The notes below the pieces were generated by a model. The model was not told the origin of the DNA and ran no database searches. It was given only the letters and a program-made list of their open reading frames with translations. A program made the position numbers and the translations under genes. Shown piece after piece: positions 17,351 to 25,789 of a stretch of DNA of 64,000 nt. Source of the DNA: Aliiroseovarius halocynthiae (GTDB taxonomy: Bacteria; Pseudomonadota; Alphaproteobacteria; Rhodobacterales; Rhodobacteraceae); NCBI RefSeq assembly GCF_007004645.1, contig NZ_ML660019.1, positions 105,407 to 169,406 of the forward strand, in the 5' to 3' direction. The stretch's first letter is position 1; every line of letters begins with the position of its first letter.

Positions 17351-18106
17351 CTATCCCCAACGTAGCGTGGCCCCGTCACGCAGGATCGCCTGTATCTCGG
17401 GCGTGTAATGTTCGCGATCCGAAGTATGCACTGCGCCCTCATGCAGCACGATAGGCGGCGCCAGCCGAAAGGCGGCGCGCCCGCCCTTGCGTGCTTGCAG
17501 CAAAAGCAACTTTGCTGCGCGTCCACGGCGTGGCGCCAGTGGCTGGACCACCAACGATCCCAGCCGGTCGTCGATGGCTGACAGAATGTCAGGAAGACGC
17601 TCGACCGCATTGATCATCGTCAACGTGCCTTTGGGGGTCAGACGACGCGTCGCCTGATCCATCCAAACCGCCAGCGGGGTCTCTTCCCCCATGGCTTGCT
17701 CGCGGGCATCATCAGGCGACATACTACCTCGCGCACGGTCAAAATACGGTGGGTTCATGATCACATGGTGAAAGTTTTGCGCCCGCAATGCCTCGGGCAT
17801 CCGTGCCAAATTGCCGACATGCACATTCAGCAAAATTCCGTTTGCTTCCGCATTCTTGCGCGCAAGTTCCGCGTGATCCGCCTGCCGTTCGATCGCATGC
17901 AGTGACAGCTTGGGCACCCGGCGCCCCAGACACAGCGACGCGGCCCCGACACCGCAGCCCAGCTCTAGCACCGATTGCCCGGCGTGGGCCTGAACAGCAC
18001 TGGCAAGAAACACAGGATCTACGCCAGCACGATAGCCCTTACTTGGCTGGGTCAGCACCAGCTGCCCACCCAGAAAATCATCCTGTGTCTGATCATTCCC
18101 GCTCAT
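17351..18106 (-). CDS. TrmN6-like methyltransferase (tRNA1(Val) adenine-37 N6)
   Basis: An S-adenosylmethionine-dependent methyltransferase of 251 residues. Motif I is ELGCGVG (48-54) and the N6-adenine/glutamine type motif NPPY is at 118-121. The N-terminal GYRAGVDPVFLASAV segment is typical of the TrmN6/YfiC family, which methylates adenine 37 of valine tRNA. It could also be a related small-domain methyltransferase. The ATG used sits 9 bases past the DUF2007 stop, with AGGGA upstream; a GTG one codon earlier is possible. The two genes form an operon. Confidence 0.85.
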   Translation of the reverse strand: MSGNDQTQDDFLGGQLVLTQPSKGYRAGVDPVFLASAVQAHAGQSVLELGCGVGAASLCLGRRVPKLSLHAIERQADHAELARKNAEANGILLNVHVGNLARMPEALRAQNFHHVIMNPPYFDRARGSMSPDDAREQAMGEETPLAVWMDQATRRLTPKGTLTMINAVERLPDILSAIDDRLGSLVVQPLAPRRGRAAKLLLLQARKGGRAAFRLAPPIVLHEGAVHTSDREHYTPEIQAILRDGATLRWG

Positions 18107-18115
18107 CACACGTCC

Positions 18116-18343
18116 CTAGCTTTCAAACGCGATGTCATGATCGCGTAGAATTGCACGTGCGATGAACAAATCCTGATCGCGCACCATCAAGCGGCGCGGC
18201 AAAATGCCAAGGGATCCTTCAAGCGCGCTCATATGGACGTCCATCGCAAAGCAAGCTATATCCTCGCCTGCAAGAAGGGCAGAGACGAAAGGGATCATGG
18301 TTGGATCCGTGGTTCTTAGAAGCTCTTTCATGCTTTTGGACAT
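18116..18343 (-). CDS. DUF2007 family protein (putative signal-transducing)
   Basis: A 75-residue protein of the DUF2007 family (MKELLRTTDPTMIPFVSALLAGEDI, then a C-terminal LMVRDQDLFIARAILRD). The ferredoxin-like fold of this family is thought to bind small ligands, but function is unknown. It is the first gene of a two-gene operon with the TrmN6-like methyltransferase and is divergent from the polyprenyl synthase, with 47 bases between starts. An open frame runs further upstream into the opposing gene and is not credible. Confidence 0.85.
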   Translation of the reverse strand: MSKSMKELLRTTDPTMIPFVSALLAGEDIACFAMDVHMSALEGSLGILPRRLMVRDQDLFIARAILRDHDIAFES

Positions 18344-18390
18344 AAGGGCATCCCCGCCCTGATGTCGAGCCGGTTGACGGGAAGGTGAAT

Positions 18391-19386
18391 ATGCTGATCG
18401 AAGCTGCACATAAACCGCATGAACGTTTGGGCCAGCATTTGGCCGACGATCTCGATTCGGTGAACACCCTGATTCGCGAGCGGATGGCGTCAAAACACGC
18501 CCCCCGTATTCCTGAAGTGACCGCGCATTTGGTTGATGCCGGTGGCAAGCGTTTGCGCCCGATGCTGACCTTGGCTGCCGCGCGCTTGTGTGGCTATGAC
18601 GGCCCCTATCACATCCATTTGGCTGCAACGGTCGAATTCATTCACACCGCGACCCTTCTGCATGATGACGTGGTGGATGAAAGCGCCCAACGACGTGGCC
18701 GCCCGACGGCGAACCTTCTGTGGGACAACAAGTCCAGCGTGCTGGTGGGTGACTACCTCTTCTCGCGGTCATTCCAGCTGATGACCGATACCGGATCGAT
18801 TGATGTATTGCGCATCCTGTCCAATGCCTCGGCTACGATTGCTGAAGGCGAAGTTCTGCAGCTGACCGCCGCGCAGGATTTGTCGACGGATGAAGAGGTC
18901 TATCGCCAAGTTGTTCGGGGCAAGACGGCTGCGTTGTTCTCAGCCGCGACCGAAGTTGGTGGTGTCATCGCAGGTGCACCTGATGAACAGGTAAGGGCGC
19001 TGTTCGACTACGGCGACGCGCTGGGGATCTCGTTCCAGATCGTGGATGATCTGCTGGATTACTGGGGCGGCGATGCCACAGGTAAGAACATCGGTGACGA
19101 CTTCCGCGAACGCAAACTGACCCTTCCGCTGATCAAGGCCGTGGCCAAAGCTGATGACAACGAGCGTGCCTTCTGGAAACGTACAATCGAAAAGGGCCGC
19201 CAGGAAGATGGCGATTTGGAGCACGCTTTGGTGCTGTTGACGAAACACGGTGCGCTGGAAGACACCCGGGCCGAGGCCATCGCTTGGGCAGACAAGGCAA
19301 AAGCAGCACTAACCATTCTGCCCGACGCGCCAATTCGTCATATGCTGCACGACATCGCGGATTATGTGGTCGCGCGCCTGAACTAA
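18391..19386 (+). CDS. ispB: Polyprenyl diphosphate synthase (octaprenyl/decaprenyl type)
   Basis: A trans-prenyltransferase that extends farnesyl diphosphate to the long side chain of ubiquinone. The 331 residues carry both aspartate-rich motifs: the first in LLHDDVVDE (DDVVD 92-96) and the second in FQIVDDLLDYWG (about 217-222), plus the GGKRLRP diphosphate-binding motif (51-57). Chain length (C40 or C50) cannot be read from sequence; in this group ubiquinone-10 is common. The ATG is preceded by GGGAAGG; an upstream GTG two codons earlier is possible. ispE is convergent downstream. Confidence 0.93.
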   Translation: MLIEAAHKPHERLGQHLADDLDSVNTLIRERMASKHAPRIPEVTAHLVDAGGKRLRPMLTLAAARLCGYDGPYHIHLAATVEFIHTATLLHDDVVDESAQRRGRPTANLLWDNKSSVLVGDYLFSRSFQLMTDTGSIDVLRILSNASATIAEGEVLQLTAAQDLSTDEEVYRQVVRGKTAALFSAATEVGGVIAGAPDEQVRALFDYGDALGISFQIVDDLLDYWGGDATGKNIGDDFRERKLTLPLIKAVAKADDNERAFWKRTIEKGRQEDGDLEHALVLLTKHGALEDTRAEAIAWADKAKAALTILPDAPIRHMLHDIADYVVARLN

Positions 19387-19389
19387 GCG

Positions 19390-19470
19390 TTTTTCTTGGT
19401 TCAAATATCCTGGGGTGAGCCCGTAAGGGCGAGGGGCAACGCCCCTTTCAGGCTCACGAAGTGAGCCACC
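19390..19470. repeat. Intergenic repeat with three hairpins (ispB/ispE junction)
   Basis: After TTTTTCTTG (19390-19398) and AAATATCCTGGG (19403-19414) come three short hairpins: GCCC-GTAA-GGGC (19419-19430), AGGGGC-AAC-GCCCCT (19432-19446) and GGCTCAC-GAA-GTGAGCC (19451-19467). GTGAGCC at 19415-19421 could pair alternatively with GGCTCAC at 19451-19457. The same TTTTTCTTG and AAATATCCTGGG blocks recur at the right window edge. It lies between two convergent genes and may also end transcription. Confidence 0.7.
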
Positions 19471-19476
19471 AAAACC

Positions 19477-20307
19477 TTAAGACAGCTTGGCTGCTTCCAC
19501 CCACCAATCAGGTTGGCTTTGCGTCAGAGCCGTTGCGCCCGCTTGCGCTGCGTCCTCGGTTTCGAACAAGGCAAAACAAGTGGCACCTGACCCTGACATT
19601 CGCGCCAGCCGCACGCCGGGAAGGTCGGATAGTGTCTTCAAAACTTCCTGTATCACCGGAGATCGCGCAATCGCGGGCGCTTCCAGATCATTGCGTTGAG
19701 TGGCCAACCAGTCGATGAAGGGTCCAGTCTTCATGCCCTGCGGAATGCGTTTGGGCAAAGGTTGGTTTTGTTTGTTTTCAAGCGCTTGGAAGACCTCTGG
19801 AGTGGGCACATCCACACCGGGATTCGCCAAGACGGCATAAAGCGGCGGCAGGCCGGGGCAGGGGGCGACGTCTTCGCCAATTCCACGCATCCGGGCCGCT
19901 TGTCGCATCAGGCAGACGCGCACATCCGCCCCCAGATCGGCCACGCCTTCGGGCAGACGGGTGTCGCCCACCATGTCCGACAGCGCCAGAATAGTCGCCG
20001 CTGCGTCCGAGCTTCCGCCCCCGATCCCCGCTGCAGCAGGCAAGTGTTTCGACAGGACGATATGGACAGGTACGCCAAACAGATTCGCTGCACGGGCGAC
20101 AAGATTGGTGCCATCCGTTGGTACGCCCTTGGCACGTGGGCCGATCACCTCAAGGCGGTTCTGATCCGCAGGCATTACGGTGATCCGGTCGCCTACATCG
20201 GCGAAGACCACAAGGCTGTCCAGCAGGTGATAGCCATCACGCCGCTGCCCTGTGACATGCAGGGTCAGGTTCACCTTGGCCGGGGCGAAAACCTTTGTGA
20301 TGCTCAT
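19477..20307 (-). CDS. ispE: 4-diphosphocytidyl-2-C-methyl-D-erythritol kinase
   Basis: A GHMP kinase of the MEP isoprenoid pathway that phosphorylates CDP-methylerythritol. The 276 residues begin with FAPAKVNLTLHVTGQRRDGYH, the IspE signature, and contain the ATP-binding AGIGGGSSDAAA motif around residue 90. The start overlaps the stop of the upstream TPR gene by 4 bases, so the two are translationally coupled. It lies opposite ispB, which uses prenyl products of the same pathway; this convergence may be coincidental. Confidence 0.95.
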   Translation of the reverse strand: MSITKVFAPAKVNLTLHVTGQRRDGYHLLDSLVVFADVGDRITVMPADQNRLEVIGPRAKGVPTDGTNLVARAANLFGVPVHIVLSKHLPAAAGIGGGSSDAAATILALSDMVGDTRLPEGVADLGADVRVCLMRQAARMRGIGEDVAPCPGLPPLYAVLANPGVDVPTPEVFQALENKQNQPLPKRIPQGMKTGPFIDWLATQRNDLEAPAIARSPVIQEVLKTLSDLPGVRLARMSGSGATCFALFETEDAAQAGATALTQSQPDWWVEAAKLS

Positions 20308-22031
20308 TCTGTGGCGTTCAGGGGGGCGGCCCCTTCTTCTTCCAGCACCACGTCCAGACCGACTTCGAGCTTGCGACGAATGCGATCAGGGTCAAGCTCG
20401 GTCAGGTCTGTATCATCTGTGATGAAGCTCAGGGCGCGGCTCCATTGGAATTCGGCTTCGCGCTTGCGGCCCACGGCCCAATAGGTGTCGCCCAGATGGT
20501 CGTTCAGAATGGGTTCCACTGGCTCCAGCTCGACCGCGCGCTCCATTTGCACGACGGCTTCGTCATAGCGGCCCAAGCGGTAAAGCACCCACCCCAGACT
20601 GTCGACGATATAGCCGCGATCTGGTCGGGCGGCGACGGCGCGTTCGATCATGTCCAGCGCTTCGTCCATTTTCTCGCGTCGCTCGACCAAGGAATATCCC
20701 AGATAATTCAAGACTGTGGGTTGCTCTGGGCTGAGTTCCAATGCCTTGCGGAAGTCCGCCTCGGCAGCGGTCCAATCGTCCAGTTTGTGGGCCGCAATGG
20801 CCCGCTGGAAGTAGGTTGGCCACTGTGCGGACAGGTCAACTTCGAACTGTCCGATGGCCAGATCATAGGCGTCCCGGGCTTCGTCATAGCGATCTTGCAG
20901 CATCAGCGTGTCGCCCAAAGCAACCCGGAAACGAAGCGTATCTGGAAAGGCGTCCGCCAAAGTGCGCAGCTCGCCCGTGGCTTCGTCAAACCGTTCTGCC
21001 CGGCGCAACACATCGGTGCGGCCAAGGGCGGCATGTTGATAGGCGAAGCTGTCTTGCGGTACTTTCCCATATGTCTCGATCGCCAGATCATGATGTCTCA
21101 TACCCTCAAGGATCTGAGCTGTCAGGATCAAGACGCCCGCATGGGTTGGGGCAAGATGTTCGGCAAGGCGATTGTACAGAAGGATCCCGGTTTGATCGCC
21201 TTCGGAACCCAGCGATTCCGCCACAGCGAACAGCAGCTCGGCAATCCCGTCCTGCGGGGACCGGATGATGTCAAATTCCAGTGTTTTTCCCGCTTCAAGA
21301 TCCGCAATGATCTGGGCAACCTCGGGGTCGGTCATGCCGGTTTGTGCCGACGTCATCAGCTCAATCGCTTTGTCCTGCTGATCGCTTTGGCTTAGGGATT
21401 GCGCGTGGGCAAACAAACCCGACCGGTTCAGGTTCAGTGTGCCTTGCTCGCCTCCAAGGATGCGCGCTGCACCTTCAAAGTCCCCGACATAGGCCAGTGT
21501 AAGCGCTTTTTGATACAGCGTGAAACCAAGGCTTGCGCTGTCTTCGCCCAGCCCATCGAAGATGGCCAGTGCATCTGACATCTTCCCTTGGCCGATCCGG
21601 ATCCAGGCCTGAATCATTTGGTCGATGACGGGCGCGATGGAAACGCGTGTCCCCACAAGCCCCGAAGCGGTGTCCCAATCATCAGTGGCAAGCGCATCGC
21701 CCAGCAGAACCAACGCCGCGATCTGATTGTCTTCGCTGGCAGATGCCAGCCGGCGCGCGTATGGCAACGCGTCATCCAGTTTTCCCAACGCAATTTGGGC
21801 GACGATCAAGCCTTCAAGAACATCCAGATTCTCGGGATCTTCGGCAATTGCACGGACACCGTATTCGACGACTTCCGGAAAGTTGCGTGTCAGATCGGCG
21901 TGGCGTACGGCAAGATAGGCTCCGGCCGCGTTGTCCGCGTAAGTGGCAGTGCCGACAGCGCATTGGGCAGCAAGAAGGGCAGGAAGGGCAAGACGGCGCA
22001 GGGTCGATGGGGTCAGGCGGAACAAGGGCAT
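20304..22031 (-). CDS. Exported tetratricopeptide repeat protein
   Basis: A 575-residue protein made mostly of TPR repeats (for example NYLGYSLVERREKMDEALDM and LYRLGRYDEAVVQMERA near the C-terminus), a fold used for protein-protein contacts. A signal peptide is likely (LRRLALPALLAAQCAVGTATYA); the cysteine is not in a proper lipobox, so cleavage by signal peptidase I is expected. The ATG chosen has AAGGA upstream; an earlier start lacks a signal sequence. Homologues next to ispE are common in this group; the partner is unknown. Confidence 0.85.
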   Translation of the reverse strand: MPLFRLTPSTLRRLALPALLAAQCAVGTATYADNAAGAYLAVRHADLTRNFPEVVEYGVRAIAEDPENLDVLEGLIVAQIALGKLDDALPYARRLASASEDNQIAALVLLGDALATDDWDTASGLVGTRVSIAPVIDQMIQAWIRIGQGKMSDALAIFDGLGEDSASLGFTLYQKALTLAYVGDFEGAARILGGEQGTLNLNRSGLFAHAQSLSQSDQQDKAIELMTSAQTGMTDPEVAQIIADLEAGKTLEFDIIRSPQDGIAELLFAVAESLGSEGDQTGILLYNRLAEHLAPTHAGVLILTAQILEGMRHHDLAIETYGKVPQDSFAYQHAALGRTDVLRRAERFDEATGELRTLADAFPDTLRFRVALGDTLMLQDRYDEARDAYDLAIGQFEVDLSAQWPTYFQRAIAAHKLDDWTAAEADFRKALELSPEQPTVLNYLGYSLVERREKMDEALDMIERAVAARPDRGYIVDSLGWVLYRLGRYDEAVVQMERAVELEPVEPILNDHLGDTYWAVGRKREAEFQWSRALSFITDDTDLTELDPDRIRRKLEVGLDVVLEEEGAAPLNATE

Positions 22032-22091
22032 GAATTCCTTAAGTCGCAGCAGGTTCAGTTGCAAAGGAACCTAATGTGCCTTCCAATTGAA

Positions 22092-22122
22092 AACAATGAG
22101 GGGCGGCACATGGCCACCCCTC
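22092..22122 (-). terminator. Probable terminator after ETF-QO
   Basis: On the minus strand a stem formed by GAGGGG (plus 22117-22122, complement) and CCCCTC (plus 22098-22103, complement), extended by GGC/GCC with one mismatch, is followed by ATTGTTTTC. It begins 28 bases past the ETF-QO stop. The T-run is interrupted, so strength is uncertain. Confidence 0.6.
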
Positions 22123-22149
22123 TTTTGTCATGTTTTTAATTCCGCACGA

Positions 22150-23802
22150 TTACATGTTCGGATAGTTGGGTCCGTCGCCACCCTGCGGAACTGTCCAGGT
22201 GATGTTCTGGCTTGGATCCTTAATATCGCAGGTTTTGCAGTGCACACAGTTCTGGAAGTTCACAACAAAGCGCGCGTCTTTGCCGTCTTCTTCAACCACT
22301 TCATACACACCTGCCGGACAATATCGCTGTGCGGGCTCGGCGAATTGCGGAAGATTGACCGAGATCGGCAGATCTGGGTTCGTCAACTTCAGGTGGCAGG
22401 GCTGGCTTTCTTCATGGTTTGTCGCCGCGAACGAGACGTTCGTCAGGCGGTCAAAGCTCAGCTTGCCATCGGGTTTCGGGTACTCGATTTCCGGATAATC
22501 CGCGGCTTTACCGGTGGCTTCCGCATCGGTCTTGCCGTGTTTTACAGTGCCAAAAGGCGAGAATTTGAAGATCGACTGAACCCACATGTCGATGCCACCC
22601 AGCATCAGGGATGCGGTCAGGCCAAACTTCGACCACAGCGGCTTCACGTTGCGAACCTTTTTCAGGTCTTTCGCGATCTCGCCGGTGCGCAGCTCTTCTT
22701 CATAGTCGCTCAGTTCGTCGCTGGCGCGACCCGCTTTGATGGCTTTCACAGCCGCATCAGCCGCCGCGATGCCTGACAGCATGGCGTTGTGGTTGCCCTT
22801 GATGCGCGGCACGTTCACCAGACCGACCGAGCAGCCCAACAATGCGCCGCCGGGGAAAGATGCTTTCGGCATCGACTGATAGCCGCCCTCGGTGATCGCA
22901 CGTGCGCCGTAAGCCACGCGTTTGCCGCCTTCCAGAAGCTTCGCAATCTCGGGGTGGTGCTTGAAGCGCTGGAATTCCATGTAGGGGTGCAAATGCGGGT
23001 TCTTATAGTTCAGGTGAACCACGAAGCCGACATACACTTGGTTGTTTTCCAAGTGATAGATGAACGAGCCGCCACCCGCATTGCTGCCCAGCGGCCAGCC
23101 CATCGTGTGGGTCACGGTGCCTTCGCGGTGCTTGGCGGGGTCGATCTCCCAGATCTCTTTCATGCCGACGCCGAATTTCTGAACGTCGCGCCCGGCCTGC
23201 AGGTCGTATTTCGCGATGATCTCTTTCGCCAGCGATCCACGCACACCTTCCGAGATGAAGACGTATTTGCCGTGCAGTTCCATGCCCGGCTCGGTATTGG
23301 GGCCATAGGATCCGTCTTCTTCCAGACCAAAGACACCGGCAACAACGCCCTTCACTTCGCCGTTCTCACCATAAACCAGCTCGGAGGCCGCCATGCCTGG
23401 GAAGATTTCAACGCCCAGCTCTTCGGCCTGCTCGGCCATCCAGCGGCAAACATTCGCCATCGAGACGATATAGTTGCCATGGTTGTTCATCAGCGGCGGC
23501 ATCGGCCAGTTCGGCACGCGGATGTGGCCTGCTGGTCCAAGCACAAGGAAGTTGTCTTTCTTCACTTCCGTCTTGATCGGTGCGCCTTTTTCCTTCCAGT
23601 CGGGGATAAGTTTATCCAACCCGCAGGTGTCCAGCACTGCACCCGACAGGATATGCGCGCCGACTTCCGACCCTTTTTCCAGCACCACAACCTCTAGGTC
23701 AGGGTCCTGCTGTTTCAGACGAATGGCTGCCGAAAGGCCAGCGGGGCCTGCGCCCACGATGACCACATCGTATTCCATGCTTTCGCGTTCGATGTCGCTC
23801 AT
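22150..23802 (-). CDS. Electron transfer flavoprotein-ubiquinone oxidoreductase
   Basis: A membrane-associated enzyme that passes electrons from reduced electron transfer flavoprotein to ubiquinone, linking fatty acid and amino acid oxidation to respiration. The 550 residues open with the FAD-binding DVVIVGAGPAGLSAA motif, and the C-terminus has a ferredoxin-like [4Fe-4S] site with cysteines in RYCPAGVYEV and FQNCVHCKTCDIKDP. The start MSDIERESMEYD has GGGGAAAAG upstream; a longer open frame exists. The etfA/etfB genes are not in the window. The length is normal and all four cluster cysteines are visible. Confidence 0.96.
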   Translation of the reverse strand: MSDIERESMEYDVVIVGAGPAGLSAAIRLKQQDPDLEVVVLEKGSEVGAHILSGAVLDTCGLDKLIPDWKEKGAPIKTEVKKDNFLVLGPAGHIRVPNWPMPPLMNNHGNYIVSMANVCRWMAEQAEELGVEIFPGMAASELVYGENGEVKGVVAGVFGLEEDGSYGPNTEPGMELHGKYVFISEGVRGSLAKEIIAKYDLQAGRDVQKFGVGMKEIWEIDPAKHREGTVTHTMGWPLGSNAGGGSFIYHLENNQVYVGFVVHLNYKNPHLHPYMEFQRFKHHPEIAKLLEGGKRVAYGARAITEGGYQSMPKASFPGGALLGCSVGLVNVPRIKGNHNAMLSGIAAADAAVKAIKAGRASDELSDYEEELRTGEIAKDLKKVRNVKPLWSKFGLTASLMLGGIDMWVQSIFKFSPFGTVKHGKTDAEATGKAADYPEIEYPKPDGKLSFDRLTNVSFAATNHEESQPCHLKLTNPDLPISVNLPQFAEPAQRYCPAGVYEVVEEDGKDARFVVNFQNCVHCKTCDIKDPSQNITWTVPQGGDGPNYPNM

Positions 23803-24093
23803 ATTCTTTTCCCCGGTCGATCCGTTTCGCAAGATCGTTAGCTTGACGTACAAGGCGGGTCAATCAGGACACGACGTTACAAAGGTGTGTTTCCGACAAA
23901 ATTAACAATGCTTGATGATATTTGTGCCGACTCACTTGGGTCGCACGCATTCGGCGTCATTTGACATCTGATCGGCCTGCGAACAATGACGTTGCAAATC
24001 TTGGCGGATTGCTAGATTCTCGAATTGACCGAGCCGTAATGAAAACACGTTTTGGTGCCTTGGCGCCGGGCGACGATAAGATGAACAGGTTTG

Positions 24094-24564
24094 ATGGATA
24101 AAATACCTTTGACCCGCGCGGGCCATACCGCGCTGAATGACGAGTTGAAGCAGCTCAAGACAGTTGAGCGTCCCGAGATTATCGAGGCGATCGCCAGTGC
24201 GCGCGAGCTTGGCGACCTGAAAGAAAACGCGGAATACCACTCGGCGCGTGAAAAGCAGGGATTTATTGAAGGACGGATCAAAGAGCTGGAAGGTATCTTG
24301 TCGCTGGCCGAGGTGATTGATCCTGCCAACATGTCTGGTGCGGTCAAGTTTTCGGCCACCGTGACCATCGTTGACGAAGATACGGACGAAGAGAAGACCT
24401 ATCAGATTGTGGGCGAGCCTGAAGCCGACATCGAGAACGGCAAGCTGAACATCAAGTCCCCCCTGGCCCGTGCTTTGATTGGCAAGGAAGAGGGCGACAG
24501 CGTTGAAGTGCGCACGCCGGGTGGCGAAAAGGCCTATGAAATTCTGAGCATCGACTGGATCTGA
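24094..24564 (+). CDS. greA: Transcription elongation factor GreA
   Basis: GreA rescues backtracked RNA polymerase by stimulating transcript cleavage. The 156 residues show the N-terminal coiled coil ([24 protein letters not shown]) with the acidic tip [18 protein letters not shown], and the C-terminal FKBP-like domain ([39 protein letters not shown]). The ATG at 24094 is preferred over a TTG one codon earlier. A GTG-initiated membrane protein follows 2 bases after the stop. The upstream 291-base gap contains the promoters of greA and the divergent ETF-QO. Confidence 0.97.
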   Translation: MDKIPLTRAGHTALNDELKQLKTVERPEIIEAIASARELGDLKENAEYHSAREKQGFIEGRIKELEGILSLAEVIDPANMSGAVKFSATVTIVDEDTDEEKTYQIVGEPEADIENGKLNIKSPLARALIGKEEGDSVEVRTPGGEKAYEILSIDWI

Positions 24565-24566
24565 TC

Positions 24567-25634
24567 GTGGCAGAGCGGCCCCAGATCAAGGACGTCAAGA
24601 CCGCGTCAAAGGGGGCAACTCCTCAGGATGTAGTAGCTGAGGTGCCGCCTTTGAGCGTGGCCGAGGCCATCGGTCTTGCCTTATCTTTCGTCTGGTTAGC
24701 TGCGTGTGCCATGTTCTTTATGGTGATGGGCACGGGCACGACGGAAGGCGGGTTTGATCCGCTTCGATTTGTGATGACAGTCGTGGCGATTGCCATGCCG
24801 GTTGCGATGATCTGGCTGGCGGTTGCCGCGATGCGCTCGGCTCGGATCATGCGCGAGGAAAGTACGCGCTTGAAAGCAGCGATTGACGGCATGCGCACCG
24901 TCTATCTGAAACAACAGCAGGGTGTCGGTGGTCCAGCCGCTCAGGCCTCAAAGGTCGAACAGAAGCTGGAAGAAATCGCCAAAGTGTCGCGACGGACAGA
25001 AACCGCGCTGGCGACGTTTGTGTCAATCCGCCCTGGCATGCCCAGCCTAGCCAACCCGCATCCCGCGCCGATTGCACCTGCAATGGGTGCTGACGAGGCG
25101 TCGAAAGAGTTGGAGGATCAGACCACGTTGGCGCTTGGAACGCGAGCCGAGGATATGATTCCCCCTCTGTCGATCGAGGATTTCATACGTGCGATGCATT
25201 TTCCCGAACATGCGCAGGATGCCGAAGGCTTCCGTGCTTTGCGACGCGCGCTCGAGGATCGTCAGGTGGCCGGGTTGGTGCAAGCCTCGCAGGATATTCT
25301 AACGCTGATGTCACAGGATGGGATTTATATGGACGATCTGCGTCCGGACAGCACGCTGCCAGAAATCTGGCGCAAGTTCGCGGCTGGTGAACGTGGAAAA
25401 GAGATTGCTTCGTTGGGGGCGGTGCGGGATCGTTCGTCCTTGGCTTTGACCGCGGGCCGGATGCGGAAAGACCCGGTTTTCCGCGATGCGTCCCACCATT
25501 TCATGCGCCGGTTCGATCAGACCTATGCGCAGTTTGAAAAGAATGCGTCAGATGCGGATCTTTCGGCCATGGCGGAAACCCGCACAGCGCGCGCGTTCAT
25601 GGTACTGGGCCGTGTGACCGGGACGTTTGATTAA
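24567..25634 (+). CDS. Hypothetical membrane protein downstream of greA
   Basis: A 355-residue protein not assigned to a named family. It has two hydrophobic segments (about 33-57, IGLALSFVWLAACAMFFMVM, and 68-92, VMTVVAIAMPVAMIWLAVAA), then a charged helical region (RIMREESTRLKAAIDGMRT) and a long soluble C-terminal part. It starts with GTG 2 bases after greA and is probably co-transcribed. Similar genes after greA occur in related genomes as far as I recall. No enzymatic motif was found; the helix after the membrane segments may form a coiled coil. Confidence 0.75.
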   Translation: MAERPQIKDVKTASKGATPQDVVAEVPPLSVAEAIGLALSFVWLAACAMFFMVMGTGTTEGGFDPLRFVMTVVAIAMPVAMIWLAVAAMRSARIMREESTRLKAAIDGMRTVYLKQQQGVGGPAAQASKVEQKLEEIAKVSRRTETALATFVSIRPGMPSLANPHPAPIAPAMGADEASKELEDQTTLALGTRAEDMIPPLSIEDFIRAMHFPEHAQDAEGFRALRRALEDRQVAGLVQASQDILTLMSQDGIYMDDLRPDSTLPEIWRKFAAGERGKEIASLGAVRDRSSLALTAGRMRKDPVFRDASHHFMRRFDQTYAQFEKNASDADLSAMAETRTARAFMVLGRVTGTFD

Positions 25635-25789
25635 GGCTTAATGTCTGTTACGTGGGCTTTCCGTCGCTGCCTAACTAAGATACTTCCATCCATATTCTAA
25701 GCTTGATGACGTGCCTTCTGATTGGGGTCTCGCGTCGCCCGGCAGGTTGGTCTTGGTGTTTAAAGATAGAGTATCTGACAAAGGATCAA

